Of a DNA stretch of 64,000 nt, positions 16,686-27,400 are shown one piece after another (within the stretch, counting starts at the first letter, position 1; each line of letters starts with the position of its first letter). The position numbers were made by a program, and so were the translations under genes. The notes beneath the pieces are model-generated. The model had not been told where the DNA came from, made no database searches, and worked only from the letters and a program-made list of their open reading frames with translations. This stretch comes from Aquimarina sp. MAR_2010_214 (lineage in GTDB: Bacteria > Bacteroidota > Bacteroidia > Flavobacteriales > Flavobacteriaceae), in assembly GCF_002846555.1 (NCBI RefSeq), contig NZ_PJMS01000001.1:3658001-3722000 (forward strand). The letters are read 5' to 3'.

Positions 16686-18887
16686 TTACATAATTACAAA
16701 ACTAGAACGTCTGTTCTTTTGGTATTGATCTTCAGAACAATCTTCTCCATCTTTGCAATTATTCACGGGTCTGGTTTCTCCAAATCCAACGTAGGAAAGA
16801 ATCCTGTTTTTAGAAATATTTTTACTTAATAGATAGTTATATATTGATTCAGCTCTTTTTTGAGAAAGAGTTAGGTTGTAATTTTCTCCGCCACGACTGT
16901 CAGAATGTGTTTCTATCTTAATTACCATATTTGGGTAATCATTATTCATGATTTCTACCACTTTATCAAGTTCAGTTTCTGCTTTTTTTGTAATATCCCA
17001 TTTGTCAAAATCAAAATAGATTTCATTTAGGTTTATCAGATCATTTATTGTTTTACTTAGTTTTATATCCGATTTTAGAGATGATTCAGGAGTATCATTA
17101 GACTTTACAATATCTCCTGAAGTTATGCCTCCACTTTCTGTATTATTAGATTTATCTGATTTATCAATTTCACCTGGTATTACTACAGCAAATTGACTAT
17201 TCATTTTCTTTTTAGGAATAGAAACCAGGCGATTGGCATTAGGACAATTTAAAGAGCTAATATCAATAGCTAATTTGAATTGATAGTAATCTGGAAGCTT
17301 ACAAGAATTTATATGATTATACCCCTTGGAGTATTTTATTGTTTCATTTAGAGTTCCATTAAATTCAGCAGTAACTGGCTGATCTACGACCAGGATGTCA
17401 TCAATTGTGTTGATTGATTCACATCCGGTATCTACAATAACATTATAACTAATCTTAAATGGTTCACTATCTGTTCTTACCATTTTATTAGGTACAATAA
17501 AATTTAATGTACGGGACGTTTTATCATATTTCACCTTCACTCTTTTTGTAGGCAAAACCAATGTTTTTTCAGAAAAGATCACATTTTTTGGCAAAACATC
17601 TTTAATTATAGTGTTTTTAGCGTCATCATTACCATCGTTATAAATAGTAAGGTTATATGTTATTTCTTGTTTTGGAGCCAAAACGTCGTCTGGGTGAATG
17701 TATTGATTACTAGCTGTATATTTTGATCTTTTTACAATATGAATTGCTGGTTCGTATATTTCTACACTAAAAGCAACAGCCATAACAGAATATCCATCAT
17801 TATTTGTCGATAATCTAAATTTAGCTTCTGTCTGGTTATTACCTATAATACTATTTCTTACATTCTTAATGTCAAATAAATCAGCATCATATCCCAACGT
17901 ATTTTGACTTGCGGGCACTCTGGATTTTACATTTTTTCCATTTTCGGTGATATTGGCATTAAAGAAATTATTCATTGGATTAATACCATCTGCAAGACTT
18001 TTGTATCTGTTGGTCTCATTTGACATTACCTGAAAACGATCTCCAATAATTCCTTTATCACCTTCATAAGCAATTACACCAATTTTTCCATGAACAGCTC
18101 CATTAGGGATAGTTTGAAAATTGTTGAATGAAAATGCTACAGGTTTAGCTTTAGAATCAATATTAACAAAACCGTCATATACATAAAACTTTTTTCTTGG
18201 CTTAGTATCGTCTTCATAAATAACAACCATTGTCCATCCACCTGCAAGCCCATTACCCAAAGTATCATCATCATTTACAGAAGAAGTGGTAGCAGGGATA
18301 TTAGCGACTGTATATGTGCCTAACGGATCTTTCAAATTTAAAACATCCTTAGTGATATCCTTATAGCATGAGTATTGCTGGAACAAGGATTCACTATCTT
18401 TATAGTAATCATGAATTATTTGCCCCTCACTAATTATAGAATATTGCTTTTGACCCGGATATTTTATTTTTATTGACGTAATATCATGTTGTCTATTATC
18501 ATCTGCATAAGCGGCAGTCCAATATAAACCAACATGTTTGATAGCATTACAATTAGAATCAATATTCAAATCTGCACTACTTGAATTAAAAGTTGTAGGA
18601 TCATTATCAATATCAATAAAACCCATTTTAAATTGATTGTTTAATCCGCCATCATTATAACTCTTGTTGGGGTCGAATATACCAGACCCATCATCATTAC
18701 TAACTTTACCGAGAACAGTATTGGATACAAATTTAAAATCTCCTTTAAGAGTTAATGCAGTACGTTTTTTAAGAGGTACCTCTACTTGACCATATGTGAT
18801 TGTAGAACCAATACAGCATATGAGTATAAGTATATATGTATTTTGAAACCATTTAAGATTTCTTGTTATAGTAATTACTTTTTCCAC
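16686..18887 (-). CDS. OmpA family envelope protein with DUF11-like repeat domain
   Basis: A 733-residue exported protein. The start is GTG at 18887, giving a signal peptide cleaved near STITYGQ. A long N-terminal beta-rich part (about 35-380; GLYWTAAYADD, GGWTMVVIYEDD) is of a type common in flavobacterial surface proteins. A DUF11-like CARDB/Ig segment follows (about 390-500; EITYNLTIYNDGNDDAKNTIIKDVLP), then a Ser/Lys linker and a C-terminal OmpA domain (about 615-733; IYFDFDKWDI, ETHSDSRGGENYNLTLSQKRAES). The OmpA domain should anchor it to peptidoglycan. It is convergent with pdxH, 6 bases apart. Function beyond envelope structure or adhesion is unknown. Confidence 0.82.
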   Translation of the reverse strand: MEKVITITRNLKWFQNTYILILICCIGSTITYGQVEVPLKKRTALTLKGDFKFVSNTVLGKVSNDDGSGIFDPNKSYNDGGLNNQFKMGFIDIDNDPTTFNSSSADLNIDSNCNAIKHVGLYWTAAYADDNRQHDITSIKIKYPGQKQYSIISEGQIIHDYYKDSESLFQQYSCYKDITKDVLNLKDPLGTYTVANIPATTSSVNDDDTLGNGLAGGWTMVVIYEDDTKPRKKFYVYDGFVNIDSKAKPVAFSFNNFQTIPNGAVHGKIGVIAYEGDKGIIGDRFQVMSNETNRYKSLADGINPMNNFFNANITENGKNVKSRVPASQNTLGYDADLFDIKNVRNSIIGNNQTEAKFRLSTNNDGYSVMAVAFSVEIYEPAIHIVKRSKYTASNQYIHPDDVLAPKQEITYNLTIYNDGNDDAKNTIIKDVLPKNVIFSEKTLVLPTKRVKVKYDKTSRTLNFIVPNKMVRTDSEPFKISYNVIVDTGCESINTIDDILVVDQPVTAEFNGTLNETIKYSKGYNHINSCKLPDYYQFKLAIDISSLNCPNANRLVSIPKKKMNSQFAVVIPGEIDKSDKSNNTESGGITSGDIVKSNDTPESSLKSDIKLSKTINDLINLNEIYFDFDKWDITKKAETELDKVVEIMNNDYPNMVIKIETHSDSRGGENYNLTLSQKRAESIYNYLLSKNISKNRILSYVGFGETRPVNNCKDGEDCSEDQYQKNRRSSFVIM

Positions 18888-19275
18888 CTTTTTTGATTTT
18901 TATAATCCTACTATATTATGATAAATTTGTGCTCATAATGTTTGGAGGGGAAACACTCTGATTTAAGGGAAAACCGTATGTAAATTTATATTTTAACATT
19001 TGATTTTGTGTAAAAAAAATGATGTTTTCGATGTAAATACCATTTTTACCGATTAAAATCAGAAGATTATCACGTTCATTTTCATTATTTTAGCTGTCTT
19101 GTCTGTTATTTTTGTATTAAATATTTGACAAACATGAGTGATATAAATAAGAGAGTTAATCTTACTCATAATTCTACAAAAAATGATATTTTATATCCTT
19201 ATATTAAGATTTGTTAAAACGAATCCTTAAACTTGTATTAAATAACTTCATTTTTGCTAAAATAGTATCAGATTC
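18888..19275. other. 388-base divergent intergenic region between the OmpA gene and sixA
   Basis: No gene was found. On the plus strand it holds GGGGAAA (18950-18956) and GGGAAAACCGTAT (18967-18979), reminiscent of the palindrome at 54122. A perfect TAAATTTG lies at 18922-18929 but no gene follows closely on that strand. It should contain promoters for both flanking genes, yet none fits the consensus fully. Confidence 0.35.
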
Positions 19276-19761
19276 ATGAAAACTTTATATATAATAAGAC
19301 ATGCAAAATCTTCTTGGGAGTTTGATGTGTCAGACGATAAAAGACCTCTTAATGATAGAGGTATAAGAGATGCTGGATTAGTAGGAGAACATTTGAAAAC
19401 ACTAGTGGGGTCAATTGATAAAGTTTTATGTAGCCCAGCTAAAAGGGCACATAGTACTGCAAAAATTATCATAAGTTATCTGAATGTTCCTGAAGCGGTA
19501 TTTTCTTTAGAACCAGATCTTTATGATTTTGAAGGGAGTCAAGTTATTGATGTTATAAAAAATTGCGAAGATGACATTAATTCTTTAATGATATTTGGGC
19601 ATAATCACGCTTTTACTTCAATTGCTAATCTTTATGGAGATCAGCATATAGATAACTTACCAACTGCAGGAGTAGTTGCTATAGAATTTGAAGTAGATTC
19701 ATGGAAAAATATTTCTGTAGGAAAAAACTTATTAACGATTTTCCCTAAATCTTTAAGATAA
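19276..19761 (+). CDS. sixA: SixA-type phosphohistidine phosphatase (histidine phosphatase family)
   Basis: A 161-residue branch-2-size histidine phosphatase. The catalytic IIRHAKSSW motif (phospho-acceptor His) is at the N terminus, a second basic motif CSPAKRAHSTA lies near residues 54-64, and the second catalytic His is in MIFGHNHAFTS. SixA in E. coli dephosphorylates phosphohistidine proteins. Its stop overlaps the ppk1 start (TAATG), so translation is coupled. The sixA-ppk1-ppx order suggests a linked role in phosphate or polyphosphate metabolism. Confidence 0.9.
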   Translation: MKTLYIIRHAKSSWEFDVSDDKRPLNDRGIRDAGLVGEHLKTLVGSIDKVLCSPAKRAHSTAKIIISYLNVPEAVFSLEPDLYDFEGSQVIDVIKNCEDDINSLMIFGHNHAFTSIANLYGDQHIDNLPTAGVVAIEFEVDSWKNISVGKNLLTIFPKSLR

Positions 19762-21866
19762 TGACAGAAAATATTAAAAATCAATACGTTAATAGAGAAT
19801 TGAGCTGGCTTCAGTTTAATGCAAGAGTGTTACAAGAAGCTTCAGACGATACGGTTCCACTGTTAGAAAGATTACGTTTTATTGGGATATTTTCAAATAA
19901 TCTGGATGAGTTTTTTAAGGTAAGATATGCTACCATTAAACGAATAGACCTAGCAGGAAAAGATGGAAAGAATTTTCTTAAAGGTACCACCGCAAAAGAG
20001 CTATTAGAAAAAATTACAAATATAGTTATCAAACAGCAAGCAGAAAGCCTTAAAACCATTGATAATATTAGGATTGAACTTAAAAATCATAATATTTTTA
20101 TTATCGATGAAAAGCAGGTTACACCAGATCAAGATGCTTTTATTCGTAATTATTTTGTAAGTAAGGTAAGTCCTGCCTTAGTTACCTACATCCTTAACGA
20201 TCTAGAAAAATTTCCACATCTAAAAGATAGTGTAGCTTACTTAGCAGTAAAACTGGTTTTAAGAGATAAAATTCCTAAAGAAGGTCGAATTTCCAAAATA
20301 TTACAACAAACAACCAAAGAAAAAATATATGCATTAATCGAGATACCAAAGAATACAGATCGATTTGTTGTACTTCCCGAAAAAGACGGAAAACAATTTA
20401 TTATCATTCTTGATGATTTGATTAGATATTGTATGCATATTAACTTTAGTATTTTTGATTATACAAGGGCATCGGCTCATATGATTAAAATTACGCGAGA
20501 TGCGCAGTTGGATTTTGATAATGATCTGAGTAAGAGTTTTATTCAAAAAATATCAAGTAGTGTAAGATCTCGCCGTGATGGAGAACCAGTTCGGTTTGTC
20601 TATGATAAAACTATAGAAAAAGATACTCTTGATTTTTTAATGGAAAAAATGGATGTAGATAATACAGATAGTATTATTCCCGGAGGAAGGTATCATAATC
20701 GTAGAGATTATATGAATTTTCCAGATTTGGGTGCTGCTAATTTAGTATATCAGTCCATTAAACCCTTAGCTATACCTGGTCTTGTTTTGCAAGGAAGTTT
20801 ATTAAATAAGATTGCTGAAAAAGATTTTCTGCAATACACACCTTACCACACTTTTTCATATACAGTAAAATTTTTACGAGAATCTGCAATTGATCCAAAA
20901 GTAAAAAGTATTAAAATTACGATATATAGATTGGCAAATATATCTCACATTGCCAGCTCGCTTATAAACGCAGCCAAAAATGGTAAAAATGTTACTGTAC
21001 AAATAGAATTACAAGCTCGTTTTGATGAAGCTGCAAATATTCGTTATGCCGAGCAAATGCAAAGAGAAGGGATACATCTGATTTTTGGAGTTACTGGACT
21101 TAAAGTACATTGTAAAGCATGTATAATTGAACGAGAAGAAAAAGGAAAACTTAAAAGGTATGGTTTTATAAGTACAGGTAATTTTAATGAATCTACAGCA
21201 AAAATCTATACCGATTATACACTGTTTACGACCAATGAGTCTATTTTAAAGGAAACTAATAGAGTTTTTAAATTCTTTGAAATAAATTATAAAATAAACC
21301 GCTACAAGCACTTATTGGTTTCTCCACATTACACCAGATCATCTCTGGTAAAACTAATAGAAAAGGAGATTAGTAATGTAAAAGAAGGCAAGCCAGCAGG
21401 GATTAAATTGAAATTGAATAGCTTGAGTGATTATGATATGATAGATAAGCTATATGAAGCAAGTAGAGCGGGAGTAAAAATAGATCTGATTATTCGTGGT
21501 ATTTGTTGTTTAATACCTGGTATCCCGGGAATGAGCGAAAATATAAGAGCAATTAGTGTGATAGATAAATTCTTAGAACATACTCGATTATTTATATTTC
21601 AGAATGGAGGAGATCCCAAAGTATATATTTCGTCTGCAGATTGGATGACACGTAATTTAGATAGAAGAGTAGAGATTTCTTGCCCTATCTATGATGAAGA
21701 TATCAAATTAGAATTAATGGATACTTTTGATATTTGTTGGAATGATAATGTAAAAGCCAGAAGATTTTCTAAAGAGCAAGATAATGTGTACATTAAAAAC
21801 GATAAGGAGAAAGTAAGATCTCAAAAAGAAACATACGATTATTATTTAAAAAAACTTGGAAATTAA
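19761..21866 (+). CDS. ppk1: polyphosphate kinase 1
   Basis: Makes inorganic polyphosphate from ATP, reversibly. The 701 residues carry the four PPK1 domains: N domain (NRELSWLQFNARVLQEA), head domain, and the two phospholipase-D-like C domains. The autophosphorylated His lies in FGVTGLKVHCKACI, and the second-domain motif is near MTRNLDRRVEISCPI. Length matches the family. It overlaps sixA by one base and ppx follows after 5 bases, so the three genes form one operon. Confidence 0.97.
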   Translation: MTENIKNQYVNRELSWLQFNARVLQEASDDTVPLLERLRFIGIFSNNLDEFFKVRYATIKRIDLAGKDGKNFLKGTTAKELLEKITNIVIKQQAESLKTIDNIRIELKNHNIFIIDEKQVTPDQDAFIRNYFVSKVSPALVTYILNDLEKFPHLKDSVAYLAVKLVLRDKIPKEGRISKILQQTTKEKIYALIEIPKNTDRFVVLPEKDGKQFIIILDDLIRYCMHINFSIFDYTRASAHMIKITRDAQLDFDNDLSKSFIQKISSSVRSRRDGEPVRFVYDKTIEKDTLDFLMEKMDVDNTDSIIPGGRYHNRRDYMNFPDLGAANLVYQSIKPLAIPGLVLQGSLLNKIAEKDFLQYTPYHTFSYTVKFLRESAIDPKVKSIKITIYRLANISHIASSLINAAKNGKNVTVQIELQARFDEAANIRYAEQMQREGIHLIFGVTGLKVHCKACIIEREEKGKLKRYGFISTGNFNESTAKIYTDYTLFTTNESILKETNRVFKFFEINYKINRYKHLLVSPHYTRSSLVKLIEKEISNVKEGKPAGIKLKLNSLSDYDMIDKLYEASRAGVKIDLIIRGICCLIPGIPGMSENIRAISVIDKFLEHTRLFIFQNGGDPKVYISSADWMTRNLDRRVEISCPIYDEDIKLELMDTFDICWNDNVKARRFSKEQDNVYIKNDKEKVRSQKETYDYYLKKLGN

Positions 21867-21871
21867 TTATT

Positions 21872-22771
21872 TTGTTAACTATAGAAAAATATGGAGCTAT
21901 AGATATAGGTTCCAATGCAGTACGATTATTAATAAGTAGTATTCACGAAGAGAAAGGAAAAACTACTAGATTTAAAAAAACAAGCCTTGTTCGGGTACCT
22001 ATACGATTAGGAGAAGATGTTTTTAAGTCTGGACAGGTTTCTCAAGAAAATATTACCCGAATGATAGATGCTATGCAGGCATATCAACTATTGATGAAAA
22101 CGCATAAAGTGGTTAGGTATAAAGCTTGTGCAACATCTGCTATGCGCGAAGCTGAGAATGGAGAAGAATTAGCTCGCCTTATAAAAAAGGAAACAGGCAT
22201 TCAAATTGATATTATAGATGGTAAAGATGAAGCTGCTATAATTGCTATGACCGACCTACATGAGCTAATAAATACAGATGCAACATATTTATACGTAGAT
22301 GTTGGAGGAGGTAGTACAGAATTTACACTTTATCATAATGGAAATACTATTGTCTCCAAATCTTTTAAATTAGGAACCGTAAGACTTCTTAATAATTTGG
22401 TATCTGATAAAATTTGGAAAGATGTAGAAAATTGGATTAAAGAAAGTACCATAAACTATGGTAAAGTTTCATTAATTGGATCCGGAGGAAATATTAATAA
22501 TATTTTTAAGAATAGTGGTAAAAGAATGGGTAAACCTCTGTCTTTTTTATATTTAAGTTCTTATTATAAATTACTTAAATCTTTAACTTATGAAGAAAGA
22601 ATTTGGCAACTTAATTTAAATCAAGATAGAGCAGATGTGATTATTCCAGCAACTCGAATATATCTTTCTGCAATGAAATGGAGTGGTTCTAGAGAAATCT
22701 TTGTCCCAAAAATAGGTTTATCAGATGGGATTATAAAATCACTGTATAATGAGAAACTAAATAATCGTTGA
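21872..22771 (+). CDS. ppx: exopolyphosphatase / Ppx-GppA phosphatase
   Basis: Removes terminal phosphates from polyphosphate or pppGpp. The start is a TTG at 21872, giving MLTIEKYGAIDIGSNAVRLL, which places the actin-like phosphate-1 loop (AIDIGSN) at the correct N-terminal distance. The phosphate-2 loop is DVGGGSTEFTL, with KLGTVRLL following and GSGGNINNIFK later. At 299 residues it is the short form without the C-terminal HD domain. Just downstream of ppk1, it forms the degrading half of a polyphosphate pair. Confidence 0.92.
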   Translation: MLTIEKYGAIDIGSNAVRLLISSIHEEKGKTTRFKKTSLVRVPIRLGEDVFKSGQVSQENITRMIDAMQAYQLLMKTHKVVRYKACATSAMREAENGEELARLIKKETGIQIDIIDGKDEAAIIAMTDLHELINTDATYLYVDVGGGSTEFTLYHNGNTIVSKSFKLGTVRLLNNLVSDKIWKDVENWIKESTINYGKVSLIGSGGNINNIFKNSGKRMGKPLSFLYLSSYYKLLKSLTYEERIWQLNLNQDRADVIIPATRIYLSAMKWSGSREIFVPKIGLSDGIIKSLYNEKLNNR

Positions 22772-22891
22772 AATCTATGAATAGTGTATTTTATCGATAT
22801 TTAAAGGGTAATAATCCTCACTAAGTCCTAAAATGTTACTAAAAATCCATTATTTTGTGTTAAATTGAACAATAACCTAATAATTTATACT

Positions 22892-23452
22892 ATGAAAAAA
22901 ACAGTACTATTCACTGTGATTTTATTGATGTTTATTACTTTAAAAACTCAAGCCCAAGAGACTTCATATGGTGTGAGACTTGGAGCTAATCTAAGCTCTA
23001 TAAGTTCTGATGATATTCCTGAAAACCTTAAAGATAGTAGATTTGGTATAGTAGCAGGGTTCTTAGCAGAAGTTCCTATTAATCAAAAATGGAGTATTCA
23101 GCCAGAATTTCAGTATTCCTCTTTAGGTAATGATGATGAATCCTTAAGAGTAGATTACCTTCAACTACCAATATTACTTAAATATAATTTCTCAGAATTG
23201 TTTAATGTTCATATTGGCCCTCAGGTAGGACTCAAGATATGGGAATGGGAAGATAACGCCTCGGGCGAAACTGATTTTAATACATTTAACTTATCTGCAG
23301 TTGCAGGTATTGGTGTAAATATTACAGAGAATTTCTTTGCTGATTTACGATATGGTTTTGGTGTGTCTAATATTATAGATGATGAAAATATTCCTGGAGG
23401 AGCAAAGGGTAGTAATAGAAATATTCAACTTTCTTTCGGTTACAAGTTGTAA
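22892..23452 (+). CDS. outer-membrane beta-barrel protein (PorT/porin-like family)
   Basis: A 186-residue small barrel. The ATG at 22892 gives a clean signal peptide (MKKTVLFTVILLMFITLKTQAQ); a TTG 27 bases upstream would add a hydrophilic extension and is less likely. The mature part has the usual flavobacterial pattern YGVRLGANLSSISS, then alternating strands (WSIQPEFQYSSLG, YLQLPILLKYNF, NVHIGPQVGLK), ending with IQLSFGYKL. A transport or structural role cannot be told. It is convergent with the Crp-like gene 6 bases away. Confidence 0.82.
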   Translation: MKKTVLFTVILLMFITLKTQAQETSYGVRLGANLSSISSDDIPENLKDSRFGIVAGFLAEVPINQKWSIQPEFQYSSLGNDDESLRVDYLQLPILLKYNFSELFNVHIGPQVGLKIWEWEDNASGETDFNTFNLSAVAGIGVNITENFFADLRYGFGVSNIIDDENIPGGAKGSNRNIQLSFGYKL

Positions 23453-23458
23453 AAAATA

Positions 23459-24112
23459 CTACATGTTATATTGCTTATAATCATCAAAGAAAGATTTCTT
23501 TATAATTATACTTTTGTTACTATATTCTAGCAAAAGATCATTATTGAATTTATTAATAATTTTATTAGTAGTTACTCTGGAAACTCTGATATAATTAGAT
23601 AGTTCATTTTGATTAAGGGGAGAGTTTATAATAATTTTTTCTGAATTGTATGGATATCCAAATTTATCTTTAAATTCAAACAGCACTTTTATTAATCGTA
23701 ATTCTGCAGATTGAATTTGAAGTGTTTTTATTCTGTTTTCATACTCATGATATTCCTTACCAAATATTGACAAAAAGTCTTTATAAAGATTTGGATTTTT
23801 TTTTATAGTTTTTTGTATGATATTTTTATCAAATTCATACACTTTTGTTTCTTCACTAAGAGATTCATAGATACAATACGAGTAAAAATCTATAAAAATA
23901 GAACTTGCACCAAAAACTTGGTTTTTTGTCAATATAATGAGAACAGCCTCCTCTCCTTGGTTAGTAAAACAACCAATTTTCATGATTCCATTCTTAATAA
24001 GATAAATCTTCTTAGAGCATGCTCCAGTACTTTTTATAACCTCATTCCGATAATAAACATTGCATTTATATTGATCATTTTTCACAAGAATATTTAATAA
24101 TTCAAAGCTCAT
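23459..24112 (-). CDS. Crp/Fnr family transcriptional regulator
   Basis: A 217-residue regulator: an N-terminal cyclic-nucleotide-like jelly-roll (about 20-110; KKIYLIKNGIMKIGCF, NQVFGASS), a dimer helix, and a C-terminal winged helix with the recognition segment NQNELSNYIRVSRVTTNKII (about 170-190). The Fnr iron-sulfur cysteines are not present. Low GC and many Lys/Ile codons are extreme even here. It is transcribed away from the adenylation-reductase operon with a 364-base shared upstream region, so it is a plausible regulator of that operon; the ligand is unknown. Confidence 0.88.
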   Translation of the reverse strand: MSFELLNILVKNDQYKCNVYYRNEVIKSTGACSKKIYLIKNGIMKIGCFTNQGEEAVLIILTKNQVFGASSIFIDFYSYCIYESLSEETKVYEFDKNIIQKTIKKNPNLYKDFLSIFGKEYHEYENRIKTLQIQSAELRLIKVLFEFKDKFGYPYNSEKIIINSPLNQNELSNYIRVSRVTTNKIINKFNNDLLLEYSNKSIIIKKSFFDDYKQYNM

Positions 24113-24476
24113 AGGGGTTGTTTTTTGAAATTGAATTATTTCCTGACTTTATATTGGGTAAATGTTAAAAAACAGATTTATTAACAGATAATTAAGGTTT
24201 TTATTATGATTTACACACATTCTTTTTACGCTAAAAATGTAATATGATTGCAATCATAACTAAAATATAAATGATTTAGTGTTAGAATTTTTATATCAAT
24301 AATTTCAATGCGTTTCTAATTTCGGTGCAACAAATATTAACTCTTAATTTGCATAACTCATGAAACGTATAAACTCAATTTTTAGAGAAATACATCATCT
24401 CTATAAAAATAATATTTCCAGAACCTTACATCAGGTAATTTCATTTAGTAGATCATTTTAGAAAGGTATTCTTGTT
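24113..24476. other. 364-base divergent control region between the crp-like gene and the adenylation operon
   Basis: AT-rich region containing the small ORF at 24360-24461 and no other gene. CTTAATTTGC at 24343-24352 is a near -7 box just before that ORF. TTGCAATCATAA near 24249 could be part of an operator, but no clear dyad for a Crp-type site was found. Confidence 0.35.
24360..24461 (+). CDS. possible 33-aa small ORF upstream of the adenylation-reductase gene
   Basis: ATG at 24360 and TAG at 24459-24461 encode a basic peptide starting MKRINSIFREIHHLYKNN, with a second half rich in Ser, Arg and Phe. It lies 15 bases before the large gene and about 10 bases after a near-consensus -7 box. 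It could be a leader peptide, a real small protein or chance; nothing but position supports it. Confidence 0.3.
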   Translation: MKRINSIFREIHHLYKNNISRTLHQVISFSRSF

Positions 24477-27400
24477 ATGGAAACTACAATTTCTCACGCT
24501 ATTTCTGAAGCAGAAATACGTGACACTTTCGGGTATATACCTTTAGTACCAGGAGATACTTTTATAAAGTCTACAATAGCGAATTTATCATTGTCCGATC
24601 AACATCTTTTTCAAAGATTTGGTCAAGGGCCAATAACTAGAGTTCCATATAGATGTATACATCATGCATTTGAGGCTCATGCCAAGGTGAATCCTAATGC
24701 TATTGCTGCTAGTCATTTGGATAAAGTAATCACATACAAAGAATTAGACCATCAGGCCAATTTATTGGCTTTAGAACTGATAAAAAATGGAGTTCATAAA
24801 GGTGATAATGTAGGGTTGTTTGTTCAACGATCAATACCAATGTTAGTTGGGATATTAGCCATCTTAAAAGCTGGAGGAGCTTATGTTCCTCAGCATATTG
24901 GATTAGCCAAAGATGAGCAGTTAAAGTATGTTATTAAATCAGCAAATATAAATTTAGTACTCACTTTATCAGAATTTAAAGATTTAGTACCCTTAGTCGA
25001 TGATAATAAGCTTATCGTAATAGACGATTTCTTAAAATCAAATGCAAATAGTAATGAGGAAATTATACTGTCAAGTGTACCTGTTACCGAAAATGATATT
25101 TGCTATATGATTTTTACTTCAGGAACAACCGGAAATCCCAACGGAGTCCAGGTTAGTCATGGAAATACTTGTAATATACTCCTTACATCACCCGGTAATT
25201 TGGGAATGAGACCTGGATTAAAAGTAGGGCAAATTTTAAGTATTGCTTTTGATATGTCTGTATGGGAAATTCTGGGGAGTCTGGCAAATGGAGCTACCTT
25301 GGTGATACGCGGAAAAAATATTCAAGAAACGGTAAGTGAAGTAGATGTGGTGATTTCTACACCAACGATTCTTAGTTCATTGGATGTTACACGTTGCCAA
25401 AATGTTCGTGTCGCTATAGTAGCGGGTGAACCTTGCCCTCGAATTTTAGCAGAGAAATGGTCTCTATTTTGTGCCTTTCATAATTCGTGTGGACCTACCG
25501 AAACTACAATTGTCAATACCATAAAACGATTTTTTCCAACAGATGAATTACTTACCATAGGAAAACCTACACCCAATAACACAGTATATGTTTTAGATGA
25601 AAATTTAAAACCTTGTGGCATAGGTGAAGCTGGAGAAATGTGGGCGGGAGGTCTTTGTGTAACTCACGGGTATATCAATAATCAAGAATTAACAAGTGAA
25701 AGATATGTAGATGACCCATTTCTTGGTAATGGTAAAAAAATGTTTAGAACACGAGATTTAGGAAGGTGGACTTTAGATGGTGAATTAGAACATTTAGGAA
25801 GAACTGATGATCAGGTCAAAATATGTGGCTTTAGAGTAGAATTAGATTCTGTATCCTCTATTATAGAGAAAATGCCAGATAGTAAAAGAGCAGCAACCTT
25901 AAAAATAGATAATAGAACATTAATATCCTTTGTAAGTCCAGGAGATGTTGATCAAGAAAAAGTTAAAAAACAAATAGGAGAAATACTACCATATTATTGT
26001 GTTCCCGCAATAGTAGTGGCAATGCCTGAACTTCCTATGACAGACCGTGGTAAAATCGATAAAACAAAATTAATGAATCTGATCCCTCTTAAAAAAGAAC
26101 AAGAAGAAAAAGCAACAAACATAACAATAGATCAAAAACCTATAGAAAATGATGAAATTCCTAATTTAGAAATAGTACAGTTACCTCCTCAAAAAAAATC
26201 ATTTAGCAGAATGTGGAAAGGAGAAAAGTTAATGCACTACTATCGCTTATTTGCATTGCTTTTAATAGCAAACATTGGAATAATGATCTATGGAGTAACG
26301 GAGGGTAATTGGTGGTCTCAGCAAGAAATGCGTCTAGATATTATATCTAAAATTACACTAATTAATTTTACAATAGGAATCCTTATCAGACAACAATATA
26401 TCATTAATTTCCTGTTTTGGGTAGCAACCAGTATTCCTACAAACTGGCCTTTGTCTATAAGAAGAAGAGCTGGGAAAATATATCATTTTGGAGGAATTCA
26501 TATCGGAGGAACGGTAAATGGAACCCTTTGGTTTATAGTGTTTATGGGATCCTTGTACTATGATTTTTTTAATCCTCAAAATGAAACTTCTAAAGACATT
26601 TCATTGTTATGGGTAACTACCATGCTTACAGGAATTTTGGTTTTTATGATTATTATGGCTTTGCCAAAATTAAGAGCAAAATTTCATAATAGTTTCGAAA
26701 AAACTCATCGATTTGGTGGATGGACGGCACTAGTACTATTTTGGGTGCAAACCATGCTTATATTAAGTGAGAATGGTTCAGAACAACCCTTTTTAGAAAA
26801 TTTACTCCACTCTTTCAGTTTTTGGGCATTAACACTAATAACAATTAGTATAATATTACCATGGTTAAGGCTAAAAAAAGTGGAAGTCGATATAACAAGA
26901 CCATCAAATCACGTTATTCTGGCAAGATTCAATTATGGAGAAACTCCTTTTGCAGGTTCCTCTACAGCAATTAGTAGAGACCCTTTGATGGAGTGGCATT
27001 CTTTTGCAAATGTTCCAGAACCTGGTAGAGATGGGTTTCGGTTAACGATCTCCAGGGCGGGAGACTGGACAGGTGATCTTATTGATGATATGCCAAAATA
27101 CTTATGGGTTAAAGGAATCACTACCGCAGGAGTAGGAAATGTTGATAAGCTATTTAAAAAAGTCATTTGGGTAGCGACAGGTAGTGGTATTGGGCCATGT
27201 TTACCTCATCTTTTTTCTCAAGAAACTCCCGCTCGTTTGATATGGGCAACCCGAAATCCAAGAAAAACGTATGGTGATGAATTGGTAGAAGAAATTCTCG
27301 AGTCACAACCAGAAGCTATCATATGGGATACAGATGCGCATGGAAAACCCGATATGGTGAAACTTGCATACAAAGCATATAAAGATTTTGATGCAGAAGC

